Below, one piece after another: positions 49,221 through 62,302 of a stretch of DNA of 64,000 nucleotides. A program made the translations under genes and the position numbers. Origin of the DNA: Setophaga petechia (lineage: Eukaryota > Chordata > Aves > Passeriformes > Parulidae); the NCBI GenBank assembly GCA_024362935.1, contig JANCRA010000124.1:1240001-1304000 (forward strand). The letters run 5' to 3'. Position 1 is the stretch's first letter. Each line of letters opens with the position of its first letter. Under the pieces are notes generated by a model that was given only the letters and a program-made list of their open reading frames with translations, searched no databases and had not been told where the DNA came from.

Positions 49221-50920
49221 TTCTCTAAAAGTATTGTAGCCCTGATTTAAAATAGGCCAGTATGAACCAACTTGGAGAGACAGATACTAAAATGGCTTAC
49301 AGGGTTTTCTTGTAAGAGTGAGGAAAACTACACAAAGGGTGTTTTGTGACATTTCAAAATCCACTACCTCAAAATTACCAATTGCAATAAATCAAGAGTT
49401 TAAAAAGGAGTGTTTTGGTAAAGGAATAATTTAGAAACACAAAAATGTGCAGATATGAATGCATGTTTTCATAAACATCACGAAATTGTAGACAAAACAA
49501 TACATGCCCTGAACTACAATACAAAGGCAGGTAGAACTGTACTTGAATTAATTAACTCTTTTTACATTGCTGGAGTTTTTTCCCTGTGAACGGGAGCTTA
49601 GGGTATTGCTGAAGAAAAGTGACACAAGCAGGAGGGGCAGCATGCCGTGCTCCGAGCAGAGGCTGCCGGGGGCTGCCCGAGGAGTGCCCTGCTGCAGCCA
49701 GAGCCCTCCTGGCCTGGGGCCCAGGAGCAAAGGGCCAGGGCAGCCACCTCGTCCTCGTCCTGACCCTGCCACCGCTCCCTGCTGCTGCTGTTGCTGCTGC
49801 TGCTGCGGGAAAGAGACTCTCCTAAGGCCCCATGAACAAATGAACTGACACAGCCCTGGGGATGCCAATGAAGGGAAACCATGTGATGTGTAATGCTTGT
49901 ATGACCAGAGTCACCAAACACCACCTAAACATGGAATTGTTGCACCTCTCTAGGACAGGCAGAAATTTAAAGAAAACTGGAGACTTCAGGGCAAAAGAGG
50001 CTGCAGAGGGAAAACAACTCTGAGGGAAAAAAAGCACCATATCTGGAGGGGAAAACATCTCTGCCTGCTCAGAATCGGTTAAGGGAACATGTCTCACTAA
50101 TCCTCTCCTAAGAGGGATGCTTTGGGTGAGCTTTGCACCTCCAACTGCCTTGGACCAGAGCTACTAAAATTCAACTGTGTAAACATTACAAAGATAGATA
50201 GATAGGAAGAAAGATAGAGAGCTAGATCTCACTACTAATGATCTCCCTTTACTGTCCTCTCTGTTGCTGCACACATCAACACTCAGTAGCCATTGTCCAG
50301 ATCAGCAGCAATCCTGAGATTCCTCTCCTGTTGCTTCAATAAAGCACACTCTTGGGGAATCAGGAGCATGCAGGTCCTTATGGAAAGGGATCAGACACCG
50401 AGCGTTGCACTGGGAGCTGCACTTTTGGTGCATCTGTGCTCGGCAGCTTCTTCTCTTGAACTCGACCACACTGACAGTGCTAAAGTGACTGGAATCAGAA
50501 ATGCAGCCCAGCCCCTCCCAGCTCCTGTGATCTCTGAGGAGCAGCTGGAATGCAAGGGCATTGATTTCCTGCTCAATTCCCAAACACAGCACACACTGAT
50601 TCCCTGAGCTGCAAAAGGGCACAGGCACTACTGAGCTCAAAGTGATCTGTAAGGTCATACTGGCTGGCCTGGAACCACAACAGCTCCTTCTGCACCAAGG
50701 TCCCTGCACAGAATGATATGTTCACATTCAAAGCTACTGCATTCTCCAGAAGGGGCACCTTGTAAACTAAAATTCTAGCAGACTCAATCCCAGTGCTGTA
50801 AAATGGCAGGAAATAATGACAAAAAGAACCTTAGTTGGGAGAAAAAGATAATGAATAAGCCTCTTCCTCCAAGCAAACAAAAAAAAAAAAAAAACACCCA
50901 AGAAAAGAAAAGGGGGAAAA
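49221..50920. other. Intergenic DNA with short simple repeats
   Basis: A CTG-type run is at 49779-49806 (one interruption), GATA-like words near 50193-50210 and an A run near 50879-50894. No gene is recognised. Confidence 0.5.
49779..49806 (+). repeat. (CTG)n microsatellite
   Basis: About nine CTG units with one TTG interruption. It encodes poly-Cys or poly-Gln in chance frames. Confidence 0.9.
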
Positions 50921-50924
50921 TTCA

Positions 50925-51420
50925 CTTCCAAAAGTGGCTCAAATATTTGGATGTGCTGAGGAGATGCTGGAGGTCCCTCATGAAGCTCCCATTGTACAGG
51001 CTAAAGCTCATCAGAACCTTCTCTCTGGCCTTGTGCTCCAGCCCCTTCATCATGTCCTGTGCACACGCTGCAGCCCCTCCATGACTTTCTGCTTGCCAGG
51101 AGCCCACAAGTGCACACAGCACTCCAGCTGTGGCCACAGCGCTGCCCAGCACAGGGCCACGCTCACTGCCCTGCTCCTGCTGCCCCACTGCTGCTGACAC
51201 AGGCCACCATGCCCTTGGTCTTCTTGGCCCCCTGGCCACACACTGCCTCATCTTCAGCTGCTCAAGGCCACCAGCCCTGCCGCCTTTTGGCCCACACAGC
51301 TCCCCAGCCACAAAGGTTTTCAATTCAGCATGCATTCAAAGCCAAGGCTCTCCTGGTGTTTATGAGCTCCCTCTAGCTGAAGCAGAAATTGTGGAATCAC
51401 AATTCCATGACAGATACACA
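50925..51420 (-). mobile_element. Probable interspersed repeat (LINE-like), unclassified
   Basis: A GC-richer block with an open minus-strand frame of 137 codons. It carries phrases such as GTGCACACAGCACTCCAGCTGTGGCC and CTTGGTCTTCTTGGCCCCCTGGCCACACACTG, which resemble reverse complements of CR1-type ends. The match is from memory and partial. Confidence 0.45.
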
Positions 51421-52154
51421 AGTACTTAACTGTATATTGCCTGCGGATACAGCACAGCTGTAAATGTACAGATTATCAAACAATTTTACAGGTTAAGTCC
51501 TCAGCACAGAGCAATGAAAATTTGAATGTGAAATTGAAAAAGAAAGTTTAGGTATGTGATTTAAGTCTTTACCCTGAAGACATTAACACCTGGTGAAACC
51601 ATGTAGAAGCTCTAGTGATAAAAGTCACACTGAATTAGTGAGTTTATATTTAAAGGTCATAGGTACGTCGGATAATTCTGTGTAACCCTTTCTCTAAAAT
51701 GGTGTGATTAATAATGTTTTTGTATGTGTTGCTGAAAACATCTACCACTGAAGTTGCTTTTATTTCCTAAAGGAAACTAATTTTGTGGTTAAGTAATTAA
51801 AACAGCAAAGATTCTTCCTGAAAAGAGTATTCCCTGATAAACCCTATTTTAAATTCTTCTGACAGAATTCCTGAATTAATGGAAAATATTTATGATTTAT
51901 TATAACAAACAGCTTGCTCTCCAAACAAGGAAGTTACAAAGCAGGAAGTCTGCTGCTCATTGTTGCATGTCTTCAAATAAGATCTAATCAGACAAAAACA
52001 ATTCTGTAGAGTTTTGCATTAAGAATTTTTAATTTTATTTTATTTTATTTTATTATAATTATATAATTTAATTTAATTTTAATTAAGAATTAAGATTATT
52101 TCATCTTTTTCTTCAAGTCAGTAAATTCTTGATTGGTGTTTTTTTTCTTTTTAG

Positions 52155-52347
52155 AATATATTTGACAGTGACTGGTACACTTCCTGCAGGTTCATTGGAG
52201 GAGCTGATATTATTGTGATTAAATACTCTGTCAATGACAAGACTTCATTTCAAGAACTAAAGGACAGCTACGTGCCAATGGTAAAAAAAACACTAAATCA
52301 CTGCTCAGTTCCAGTAATAATTTCTGCTATTGGTGCAAGAAAAAACG
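52155..52347 (+). pseudogene. RHOBTB3: RHOBTB3-like exon, Rho-like domain part
   Basis: Preceded by TTTCTTTTTAG and followed by GTGTAT. The 193 bases read open as a Rho-domain segment including IFDSDWYTS, GGADIIVIKYSVND and VPVIISAIGA, closely matching vertebrate RHOBTB3, an atypical Rho-family protein with two BTB domains that acts at Golgi/endosome and CUL3 complexes. I found no preceding exon in the window. A lesion is not seen in this exon. It ends in phase 1. Confidence 0.88.
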
Positions 52348-54117
52348 GTGTGTATCCAGCCTCCTGTAACAACAGATAAATCTCATTTGGAAGTTGGGTA
52401 TAATGTAATTTCAGTAGAAGCTGGTTGTTTTTCCAAGCTGCTAACAGAAACAATTAGTCTGTCAGGATGACAGTAATATGCACATGTATTTTGGCTCTCT
52501 AGACTGATGTGCTGGCAAGAACATTGTGCATAATTAACCTCAGTAATGATAGGCAACCTGTCCTTCTTTGACCTCTGCAATGACTCTTCTTGTGGAGCCG
52601 TCACACATGAGGATTAAATCTAGTAATTTGGATTAAGCGACATACATTTGGGTATAAAGTATCTCTAGTGTATGAGATTAAAATTACATCCAGCATTCTG
52701 AAAACACTGGAGAGTGGTTGGGGGAAGGCTTGAAATTCTCTGGGATTTTCTTCCTAAAGCAATGAATGAAAACCACAACCCTGGCTTGTGTTTTATTTCA
52801 TGATACTTTACTAAAACAAGTGATTCTGAGCATCCCTCCTTCTAATGAGTAAGAGACATGATGAATGTAGATGTAGATATTTATTTTGTACTGTGCAGAG
52901 AAATATTAATCCATATGAAGTATATCCCCTTGGATGGAATGCTCAGTGTTGCTAAGGTCTACGTATAAACCTTTTAGCTCAGTGACAGATATAGGACAGT
53001 TAAAGAGCTGCATAACAGTTAAGCATTTATTTTCTTCCATTTAGTAACTGAATGATCATGACCAAGAACTTTCATGCTCTGATATATACAGGAGTAATAA
53101 ATCTCCCATTCTAAGTGCAAGGTTTTGGTAAATTGTTTGTATTTCCCAGGCATTTCCTTACACTTTTTGTTTAAGAAGAGGGTATCACCAAACTGAATGA
53201 CTCTTCTAGTGGTTATATTTCTTTTCCACTTGGTTTTTCTCTCTCTTCCTCCCTAAGTAATGTGGCCAATAGAGACATCAGGCTGGACCTCTGAGTTTAC
53301 CCTTGGACCTATCAGAGCAAACTGCTGTGCACACACAGAACCCTTCTGTTTCTAGGAGGTATTTGTGAACACAGCAGTTTGCTCATACAGATTACTAAGA
53401 TCGTAATGCTCTGTAGTGGTAAATGTTGATGCCAAAACAAATGATTAAAAAAACCCAGAAAAAGCCGTTTTATTATGTTATCTATAGGTCTAGGCAGAGG
53501 ACATTAGCGGGGAGCATGCACAGCACATTTGAAAGCACATCCATGGCTGGCACATTCTTACTGTCATTAAGCAAAGCTGACCCATTGTGGCTAGAAGATT
53601 TTTAACATTGAAATGACATAATCTTCAAAGTACCTATTTTGTGTTTTTAAAAAAATGTATGTGAAATACATGTAGGTGAATGAGATCCTGCAGTACGTAC
53701 AAACCCATCAAAGGTTGGTCTGGAGTGGAAATTTTCTTCTTTCACTACTGTGTGTACTTCCTGCATGGACAGGCTACAACAATTCAAGAGGTTGAAGGGT
53801 GACATTCATGAATGATAACACCTGCAGGCTAGTACAAGACCTGGGCATGCAAAGCTATTGAGCCAAAGCCAAATCTGGCATCCGTAAGCCTGGCTGAACT
53901 CTTCCAACTTAACAAAATCAATAAAGTAATACTAATGTAATAGATACAGAGGTTTGTAGAGGGACTAGTGTTTTGAATTGATTAATATGAAGTAGGGATT
54001 TTTTCTGTCACTACAGATTTCTTATTATAAAATTCCTATGTTTTCATTTCCCTCTTTGTTCTCCTATAAGTAAGATATCTTTACATTATTTAGGAATCTA
54101 AGAATTCTGTGCAAAGT

Positions 54118-54208
54118 GTCCCTGCCCGTGGCAGGGGGATTGGAAGAACTCAGTGGTCTTCAAGGTGCTTTCCAAGCCAAACCATTCTAGGATTCTGTGA
54201 GTCTATGA
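54118..54208 (+). mobile_element. CR1 LINE 3' end
   Basis: CCCGTGGCAGGGGGATTGGAAG ... CCAAACCATTCTAGGATTCTGTGAGTCTATG is a decayed CR1 3' terminus with its ATTCTATG-type repeat end, in sense orientation, within a pseudogene intron. Confidence 0.8.
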
Positions 54209-54656
54209 TGCTATCTGAATTAACAGTACCAAGGTTGCTCTGGTTTTAAGTAGGAAGGTTTAGGAAAGCTATTTGTTGCATCGCAGTAAATTTTCCACTT
54301 GTATACTTGTCCTTTTATCTTGCTGGCTAACATCCAGCTGAATGAGGCCACTCCTCAAGACAGAATTAGCATCTAAAGAGGTCAGTAAATTGAATATCTT
54401 TGTGTCTGTCACTTCTAGGAAGATTAAATACACAAGAATTAACCACAATCATTTGAATAAATAGTCTTTTAAATTGTGCTAGTTCTATCTAAATATGGTA
54501 GCTTCTCAGAAATGAGTTTTGGGACTCTCCTGGGTGACTGGTGATAGAGTCAGCAGCTTTAGCTCTGCATACAGAGCCTGTTATACCCATAAATTGATGT
54601 ATAGGTTGTTTTTAAATAACAAGTTTTTTTTAAAAAAACAACATTTCTTGTCTTAG

Positions 54657-54768
54657 CTTGAATATTTTATGATCCAAAGTTTGAATCAGAAGTCATCAGA
54701 AAAATTGAAGAAAAGGAAAAAGACTCAGAAGTGCCGTCGAGTCCAACCACCTCAGCTTGAACAGCCAG
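54657..54768 (+). pseudogene. RHOBTB3: RHOBTB3-like exon before BTB1
   Basis: Acceptor TCTTAG at 54651-54656, donor GT at 54769. It reads LEYFMIQSLNQKSSEKLKKR and ends PPQLEQP plus one base, as in RHOBTB3 just before the first BTB domain. The exon itself is open. Between it and the exon ending at 52347 the RHOBTB3 protein has a cysteine-rich segment of about 50 residues for which I can find no exon here. Confidence 0.85.
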
Positions 54769-55575
54769 GTGCTCATTGATATCTGGTCTCTAGTATAATT
54801 CTTTATGTGCGTCACTTTCTTTGCACAATCAATATTTTTTACTACATTTTTTAGTAACAATTGTTACTATGAGCTGTGCTACCTATTATCAGCTGTTCTG
54901 GTTATGTTGCATCACCTTTTAGTGATAGTTTAATTTACTTGGGGAGAATTGTATGGCAATATATAACATCGCAATGGATTTCTAGTTTATTTTAGATGTA
55001 ACTAATAGGAGTGGTTTTCTGGTGGACTTATAAAAACATGAATTGATAAAAGCTTTACATAAATTCTTAGCAGACAGATGAAAAAAGAAAGTTGTTAGAG
55101 CACGAATTATTCCTCTACAGTATAATCAGATAGTGTTTTTGTTTGCTGCATATAAAACAAAGGAGAGAAGTACACACCTGTATGTGATTTCTGAGCATCT
55201 GATGCATTTGCTCAGTGAAAAAATTACTGACAAGTAGTTACCTATAAAGCTGTAGTTGTCTCTTCTTCCATGTTCTAAAAATTTGCTCAGACCTCTTAGA
55301 TTTGGAATACACAAAGTTTCTTTATAGTGTAACTTTCTATAGAGGGTTCATGAAAGGACAGACACTTGCTATTAAACTAAGTGTTTCTTAACTTACTGTA
55401 TTAAGTATTTCCATTTTTCAAGTATTTCACTCAAGATATTCAAATAGCATATAAGAAATATTCTTATTGAATATCTCTTTTAAAAATTAAACTGACCTGA
55501 GAAGGTCAGTTGTTCTGTGGTTAGCATTTACTAAGGTTGTAAAACTTAGGTTTTACAGCCTGACTTCTTTTGCAG

Positions 55576-55943
55576 AAAAGATGCCGATCCTAAAGGGTGA
55601 AGCCTCGCACTACGACGCAGACCTGCACACCCTGCTCTGCTGCTGCCAATGTGCAGATGTGGCCTTCTACCCCGAGGGGCTCAGCTGGGTGGTGGAGGCT
55701 CACAAGATCATCCTGTGCTCTGTCAGCCACCTCTTCATGCTGCTGTTTGGGGTGAAGAGCCCGTCCGACGCGCACGACGCCTCCGTGGTGCATCTGGCAC
55801 AGAGCCTGTTCGTGGTGCAGGCGGGGGATCCCTTCCCTCCTCACCCCGGGGTGTCCCACCCTGTGTCCCACCAGTCAGGGTGGTGGTGAAGGACTCTGTC
55901 TTCTGCTCTTGTCTCCCAGATATCCTCCACTTCATTTATTCAG
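55576..55943 (+). pseudogene. RHOBTB3: RHOBTB3-like exon, first BTB domain, frameshifted
   Basis: Acceptor TTTTGCAG ending 55575, donor GTAGCT at 55944. The exon reads KMPILKGEASHYDADL and the BTB core VVEAHKIILCSVSHLFMLLF in one frame up to about 55830. The final part, VRVVVKDSVFCSCLPDILHF, is in another frame, so an indel lies between about 55800 and 55870. The first frame stops at 55887-55889. The exon is unusually GC-rich and diverged compared with its neighbours. Confidence 0.88.
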
Positions 55944-56774
55944 GTAGCTGCTGGGAACAGATCTGGCAACTTATTTCCTATTGTCTCATGAGGGAATATG
56001 TGCATTGGAACGTGGCTTTGCTGTTGCTAGATGATGTCTCACCTTGTTTCCACACCTATTTTATCCCTTGTGATTACTACGCACAATGAAAACACCACCA
56101 CCTATAACAAAAATTAGGTTTGTTGCCATTCCAGATTTAATAGGCCTAAATTAAATTAGTCCATAGGCTAACATCAATAACATTCAAAATTTTGCCTAAA
56201 CAAATTTGGAGTTTGAGTCAGTTTCAGATCCTAGGCTTTTGAAATACTGGACATGGTTGCATCTTCTAAGCACAAGGGCAAGAGTTGCTTAAGAAAACTC
56301 AAGTAATTTTGAATTCTGAGTATGGTGCAGCTGAAGAGAAACAGTGAGAAGTGGCTGAAGTTTGGAGACCTCTGATGTGTTGCACGAGTTCTGCTGCCAG
56401 TTGGTACAGTCTGTGACCTCACCTACCTAATGCCAGCTATCAAAATGGCACTGATATTTTTTTAACTTTTCAGATGTTGCTTAGAATTACTCAGCAGAAA
56501 GATTTGGGGTTTTTTTTTCTGGAAGTAGCTAATGCCTGTTTGTTCTTTGTAAAATATTTTTCAACCTGTCAGAGAATCTTTCAACTTTCAGTTGGAGTTT
56601 TTACATCAAAGATACTTCTTTCCAAAATAGTAACAAAGATAAAGAATAGATGAAGAAGTTTTTCACTGAAAAAAATCCATGAGTAGATTGATTTTTCTGT
56701 TCTTATTTATTTGAGCCAAGGATAGGGGATGAAAACTGGATTTTCAGCAGGTGATGGATAAAGACAGTATTTTT

Positions 56775-57165
56775 AATTCATAGAATAATTTAATAATTTG
56801 GCTTGGAAAAGACCTTTAAGATTATCAAGTGCAACCACTAACCCATCACTGCTGAGCCCATCACTTAAACCGTGTGCCCAGGTGCCACATCTTTGAAGTG
56901 CCTCCAGGGATGGTGACCCTACCACTGCCTTGGGCACCTTGTTCCAGTGCTTGACAACCCTTGAGGTGAAGAAATTTCCCTGATACTGAATCTAAACCTC
57001 CCCTGGTGCCACTTGAGGCTGTTTCCCCTTGTTCTGTCACTTATTACCTGAGAGAAGAGACTGTCCCTGACAGTCTGTCTACAGCCTGGCTACAGCCTCC
57101 TTCCAGGCAGTTGAAGAGAGCAACAAGTTCACTCCTGAGCCTCCTTTCCTCCAGTCTAAGTATCT
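56775..57165 (-). mobile_element. CR1 LINE 3' fragment
   Basis: Starts TCATAGAATAATTTAATAATTTGGCTTGGAAAAG and continues through CCAGGGATGGTGACCCTACCACTGCCTTGGGCA. This is the reverse complement of a CR1 3' end with its ATTCTATGA terminus. Confidence 0.85.
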
Positions 57166-58194
57166 TTGTAAACATCTTCATCTGTCACCATCTACAGCTT
57201 GGGTCTAGTGCCTTGTGTGCACTAATTTTCCTTTTTTACTTTCCTTTATGTCAGCCAAGGAGCTGTGAAACTTGGCAGTTGCAGGCAGAGCTCTGCTTTA
57301 TGTTTTGGTGCCTCTGAGAGGTGAAGGTGCTTGAGGTACAGGCTGAGAAGAGAGCAAATAATGAGTTTTCAGATTTTCAGGGCTGTGACATGATGCCCAT
57401 GAAGTTATAAACCCTTTAACCAGTGTGGTATAGATGGGAGATAATTGAGCTGAGGATGCTGTGTGCTGTAGATGCTGATTGAGCCTCTTGACAGTAGAGC
57501 ATCTTCAGGGCTGTGCTGAGTTGGGCTTGTTACTGAGCTTGATCCATTTCTGTCTCCTTCTTGTCCTGGGTTAGAACTGAAAGTTACCACAAAACCTCAC
57601 TTTGCCTCTGAGACTAACTCCAGCAAAGTGCATGAAGATAAACTATCTTTGTTTTTACTCTCTTCATTTTTCCAAGAAAGCTATTGAGACACCTCAGTGG
57701 GTGTCATGGCTTTGACTGCGAAAACAGGAATAACAGAAATCCTACTGCAAACTTTGTGCTGATTTTAGCTGTGAGGACTAAGAATGTAACTGTGCATTAG
57801 ATTTTTCTAGTTCCGACCCCTACGGAACCATGCAGCCAGCAGCACGGGCAGAAGCTAAAAAAATTCCACAAATGTTGAAACATTAAGGATTTTTTTTCCT
57901 GTATCTCTACCTGCAATTTGTAGTGACTGAACTGGGAGGAATGAATAGATTGAGTGTGAAAGCAAGTGAGATGTTATAGCCTGTTGGTACTTGGTTGCAC
58001 AATAAAAAGTACCATGGAAATTTAATGTGCAAAAATTGCGTTCTGCCCTTCCTAAAAGCAAAGATCAGGCTGATTTATGTGCAAACCCCCTACCATTTCT
58101 GCAGGATGTGTTTGGCATTGATGTCATCTTTCCACTGCCTGCTGAGGCCTGTGCCTTGCTGATTTATAATCAGTCTCCCCTGGCTTTGTGATAG

Positions 58195-58307
58195 GTGCTT
58201 TCCAGTGGGAATGATTAGAAGAGGACATAAGGAAGAAGCTGAAGGATCCAGATAAAACAGAACATGTGCTTGAGAAAGTTAAATGCGCTCTGAAAACTCC
58301 AGGAAAG
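58195..58307 (+). pseudogene. RHOBTB3: RHOBTB3-like exon between BTB1 and BTB2, with stop
   Basis: Acceptor ATAG ending 58194, donor GTACGT at 58308. It reads AFQWE, then TGA at 58212-58214, then LEEDIRKKLKDPDKTEHVLE and KVKCALKTPGK, following RHOBTB3 residue by residue. The stop replaces a glutamate of the family. Splice sites are intact. Confidence 0.9.
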
Positions 58308-59857
58308 GTACGTCTAACTCCCTTGGGTCACCATTAGTTACTTAAGGTTTTGAGAAATTGTTTTGTAGACAAGGTTTTCTTGTCAGTCTTTGTTTTAAAG
58401 TCACTTTGGATTAAACAGCCTGTACTTTTTCATGCTTTCAGTGGGTAGTTTGCAGGCACATACACAGAGATCCTGATGTAACATGCAGAATTAATGTAAT
58501 TGGTAAAAACCACACAAGCAGGTCTTCTAAAAGGATTACTCATATTCACAGCTTTAAACATTGTCTGCCAATATAATTATGTGTTGCTAATTCCCATGTA
58601 ATAGAGGCTGCCCAGGAAAGATTTGCTTCTGAACATAAGCCAAAAGTTGGGCTTCTGCAGTAAATCCAGAGGGGGTGGTTTCTCATATAAATGCTGTGAT
58701 GTGGAAAGCTGTCTGTAACTCAATAAATTAAATTCAGTAGAAGACCACACAAAAAATGTAACATTTATTAAATTAATAAAAGTTGCAAAGTAGAATTAAT
58801 TTTAATATAGAATTAGTTTTTACAGACATTTTTTCTTGGAGCATATACATTCCCTGATAATAAAGAACTTGCTCTAATGATTTCTGTTGATTTAGAAAGG
58901 AAAACCTCTCAGATTCTCTAGGAACAATGCAATATAGACATCAAAAAGTAACTGTTTTCAGCTTATGACTGCTCTGTTTTAGGCTTACCAGCCCTTAGTG
59001 CCCACAGCTAAAACATTTATAGGTTTGGCCTTGGAGAGCCTGAAGACTTTTAAGATAGTGAGCGTGAGCTGTTGTAGTTTCTTTTATTCTTTTTTTATGC
59101 TTTCAGGGTACTCTTATTTCTCATTTAAGCTTTTTTTTTTTTTGTTTTTTTTTTTAAAGCCAAAAAGAAGGAATTGTGATTTGTCTTAGTAAAACTAAAA
59201 ATTTTATAAATTTAACCTTTTAACCATAAATTCAATCTTACCTCAATTTCACTCGTCAGAATCTAGCAACACGATTTTAATGTAGTTCCTTCTGTCAGCT
59301 TTAGATTACACTTTTAAGGTAAGAAAACCAAAACTGAAAACTAACTGGGAGTACTGGGTTTTGGAGGGTCTTGACACTAACAGGTTATTGTAAGAGGAGT
59401 CTGTGCTCCAACCTGTGAGCTCCCCCTGCACCTGTGGAGGTAATTCCGGGGCAATATAAACACCAAACTTCCAGCTGATGCGGGGTGGGTGTGTGTCCCA
59501 TCCCTGCTCCCCCCAGAGCCCTCAAACCTCGTTCTGCTGCAGCATTGGGTCTGCACAGGGAATGTCTGCAAAGGTTGGGACTCCAGAAAACTGGTGAAGC
59601 CCAGCCTGGGGTGAGTAGGAGCTGGATGGGGGAAGTGAAGATTCCAAGGAGAGAGCTGAGGTGTGACTGTGAGGGACAAGAGACCCCTCAGAGCTGCTGC
59701 ACTGCAGGGAATAGGAAATTAGAAAATAAAAGGTGATTACAGAGGAATGCACGTGCCAGAAGCTGTACTTTATTTTCCCATAAAAGTTTCATCCCATAAT
59801 ATTTAGTTCTGTGGGCAGCCACACATGACAGCATTTATTTACCAATTTATTTTTCAG

Positions 59858-59969
59858 CTAAATACTGTAAAGGACTGCAAGTCTCAGTAGATAAAACGGC
59901 TCTAAAATACTTCTCTCAGGCTATTCTTTAACACACCTGTGCTGGCTGATGTAATCTTCAAAATACAAG
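59858..59969 (+). pseudogene. RHOBTB3: RHOBTB3-like exon, start of BTB2, with two stops
   Basis: Acceptor TTTTCAG ending 59857, donor GT at 59970. The reading has TAG at 59888-59890 and TAA at 59903-59905 in the poorly conserved first half. It then regains a clear match, NTPVLADVIFKIQ, the first strand of the second BTB domain. The first half has also lost about two codons relative to the family. Confidence 0.85.
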
Positions 59970-61742
59970 GTGCAGTACCACTGTTCCCTTGGCCTCCATC
60001 TTTTACCCTTTTTCTCCTCTTCAAGAATGTGGGACGTGGAGGTGGGCATGGCATCAAAACTAAGGAACTACGAGTGCTTTGCTGTCACTGTGGAGAGCAG
60101 GGAAAGCTGGTCCCCCTGGATGCCCTGCAGCAGTGTCCACTCTCACCATGGTTCATCTGGGCTGAGCCTATAGGAATTCCCTCTCCCTGTCCATGGCACA
60201 CTGTGCCTCCCTGATTGACAGTATTTTTTATTCTATTTTATTCTATTTTGGTTTACTCCGAATGTGCTGCAGTGTCAGGATTCAGTGTTTTGTCTGGAAA
60301 TTAAATGTGTTCATTGTTACAATGAAAGATGCAGTGTGAGAAATGTGTTGCATGCTTTTGTAAGAGTAAGAATGAGATGGTTTTTAAAAGGTAACTCTAT
60401 TTCTTACTCTGTCCATACTCACCCTTCATGCAGAAATGGCCTCCTAGAATTAGATCATTGTTTTCAGATGTATATTTCAGGGACAAATATGAAGCATTAG
60501 CTCCTCAAATAAAAGCACAGGTCAAGGAGACTCTTTCTAGATGTTCTGTTTAAGACACAGAAAAAACTCCACAAAAATATCATTGTAAAGGAGAGGAAAA
60601 TACTGATTTTGACCTCAATGATATGAACAATTCACCTCAGTGTCCCACTCCTGAGAGAGTCTTTGTGGGAAGCTGACTCCTTTTGCAGCCTTTTGCAGCT
60701 TTCCCAAAACCCTCCAATTTTATAGATTCCCACACAACACTATATATTTTACAGAAATAAAACACAAGTATCTGGGTTGACGAGTATTTTTAAAAGGCGT
60801 GCTTATGCACTAATAAAATGTGAACTGTTTTTCCTAATAATTGATACATCTTCCATTTTTTTTTCTCAAATTCATCAATCAGAGCAGTTGTATCAAAATT
60901 AAATAACTACTAAGAGAAATCGAAGACCCTAATCTTAACCAGACAAACAAATTTGTAAGGTTTTGAGCAATTCCTTGGATACTTAGCATTGCTTTGAGTT
61001 TTGTAGCTTACAGAAGTATGGAAGCCAGGAAAAACTGGAGCCCATTGTGTCTGTGTAAAGACACAGAACGTGACTGAACATCTTAATTAGTGGATAAGTG
61101 TCCATTCAGAAGCACATATAGGACATATAGCATGCAGCTTAGGCATTTTGAAAGTGGAAGTACAGGAGGTGGAAACAGAACAAAAGACAAAAAATGCCAG
61201 AAGGTTTCAAAAAATTACTCAGGTACCAATGTTGTGATTAAAGACATAATTAAAACAGTAGCTTCTTTGCAAGTACGTACACTATATTGCATGTGAGTTG
61301 GTCTATTTATTATAGTTTTGATTAAAACATTTACATCCGACTCTAAATGCTCATTTGGGGTTTGGTTGCTGTCCTGACTGGCACTTGCTTGGCGCTTCTT
61401 GCATACTGAGCTGGACTGCTCAGTCCAGCTGGACTCTGCAGCCCAAAAGGCCTCTACCACCCTGGGCTTTTGGCCTCTCCACATCTTCCAAAGGCTGTAG
61501 TAAAGCACAGGGTTGACTTGTAAATAATAGAAAATTAATAAATTTATGGGGAAAAAAATCAGTGTTTTTTTCATAAGACAACCATTTAGGAAATTCACTT
61601 AGGCACAGTACTTAATATAGTTAAATTGATACTTAGTTACTGGACTTAATGGAATTTCATCCAGAAAAAATTGCCTTTCTCTGCTTTCTTTGGTCATTCT
61701 GTACAAATATTACTTACCAGCAGGATTACTGGTGCACATAAA

Positions 61743-61800
61743 TGACTCTTCATAGAATCATTCAGGTTGGAAAAGATCATCAAGTCCAACCATTAACCAT
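61743..61800 (-). mobile_element. CR1 LINE 3' terminus
   Basis: CATAGAATCATTCAGGTTGGAAAAGATCATCAAGTCCAACCATTAACC is the reverse complement of the last bases of CR1. Confidence 0.8.
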
Positions 61801-62128
61801 TTGCATAACAATTCAAAACATTGCATCTTTATGAAATGGGCTGGAGGTTCAGTTAATGTGATCAGATTTATTCTGTCTATTCTCAGTTGGTTTAGTCTGT
61901 TGCATTTTGGCTTAAATAATTTTTTGCTTGTTGATTTGTTTTATTTTACTATTCGTCATTCATCCTAACTAGTATGCAGTGAGTGTGTTGTCAGTCATTG
62001 TCCACTTTCAACACTTTAATCACGTTCAGTGGGGTGAAGACCTCCTAAGAAGACATGAACTTTAAAATGAGCATCTTTCTGTGTTATATAAAATTATTGT
62101 ATATTTATTTTTGTCTTGTATCCTGCAG

Positions 62129-62302
62129 GTGCAACTGTTCCAGCCCACAGGGCAGTTCTGGTGGCTCGCTGTGAGGTTATGGCAGCTATGTTTAATGGTA
62201 ATTATCTAGAAGCAAATAACATTCAGGTTCTAGTGCATGGGGTTTCCAAAGACACTTTCCTGTCCTTCCTAGAGTACCTTTACACTGAGTCCTGCTGCCC
62301 AG
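62129..62302 (+). pseudogene. RHOBTB3: RHOBTB3-like exon, BTB2 core (open)
   Basis: Acceptor TATCCTGCAG ending 62128, donor GTAAGG at 62303. The 174 bases are open and match the second BTB core closely: ATVPAHRAVLVARCEVMAAM, NGNYLEA, VSKDTFLSFLEYLYT. Conservation here is far better than in 55576-55943. Confidence 0.9.

Noticed and set aside
49567..49848. 93-codon frame ending in a run of Cys
   Set aside because: The Cys run is a translated CTG microsatellite; the rest has no recognisable motif.
55590..55871. Antisense frames over the BTB1 exon
   Set aside because: Shadows of a GC-rich exon; the sense strand has intact splice sites and family similarity.
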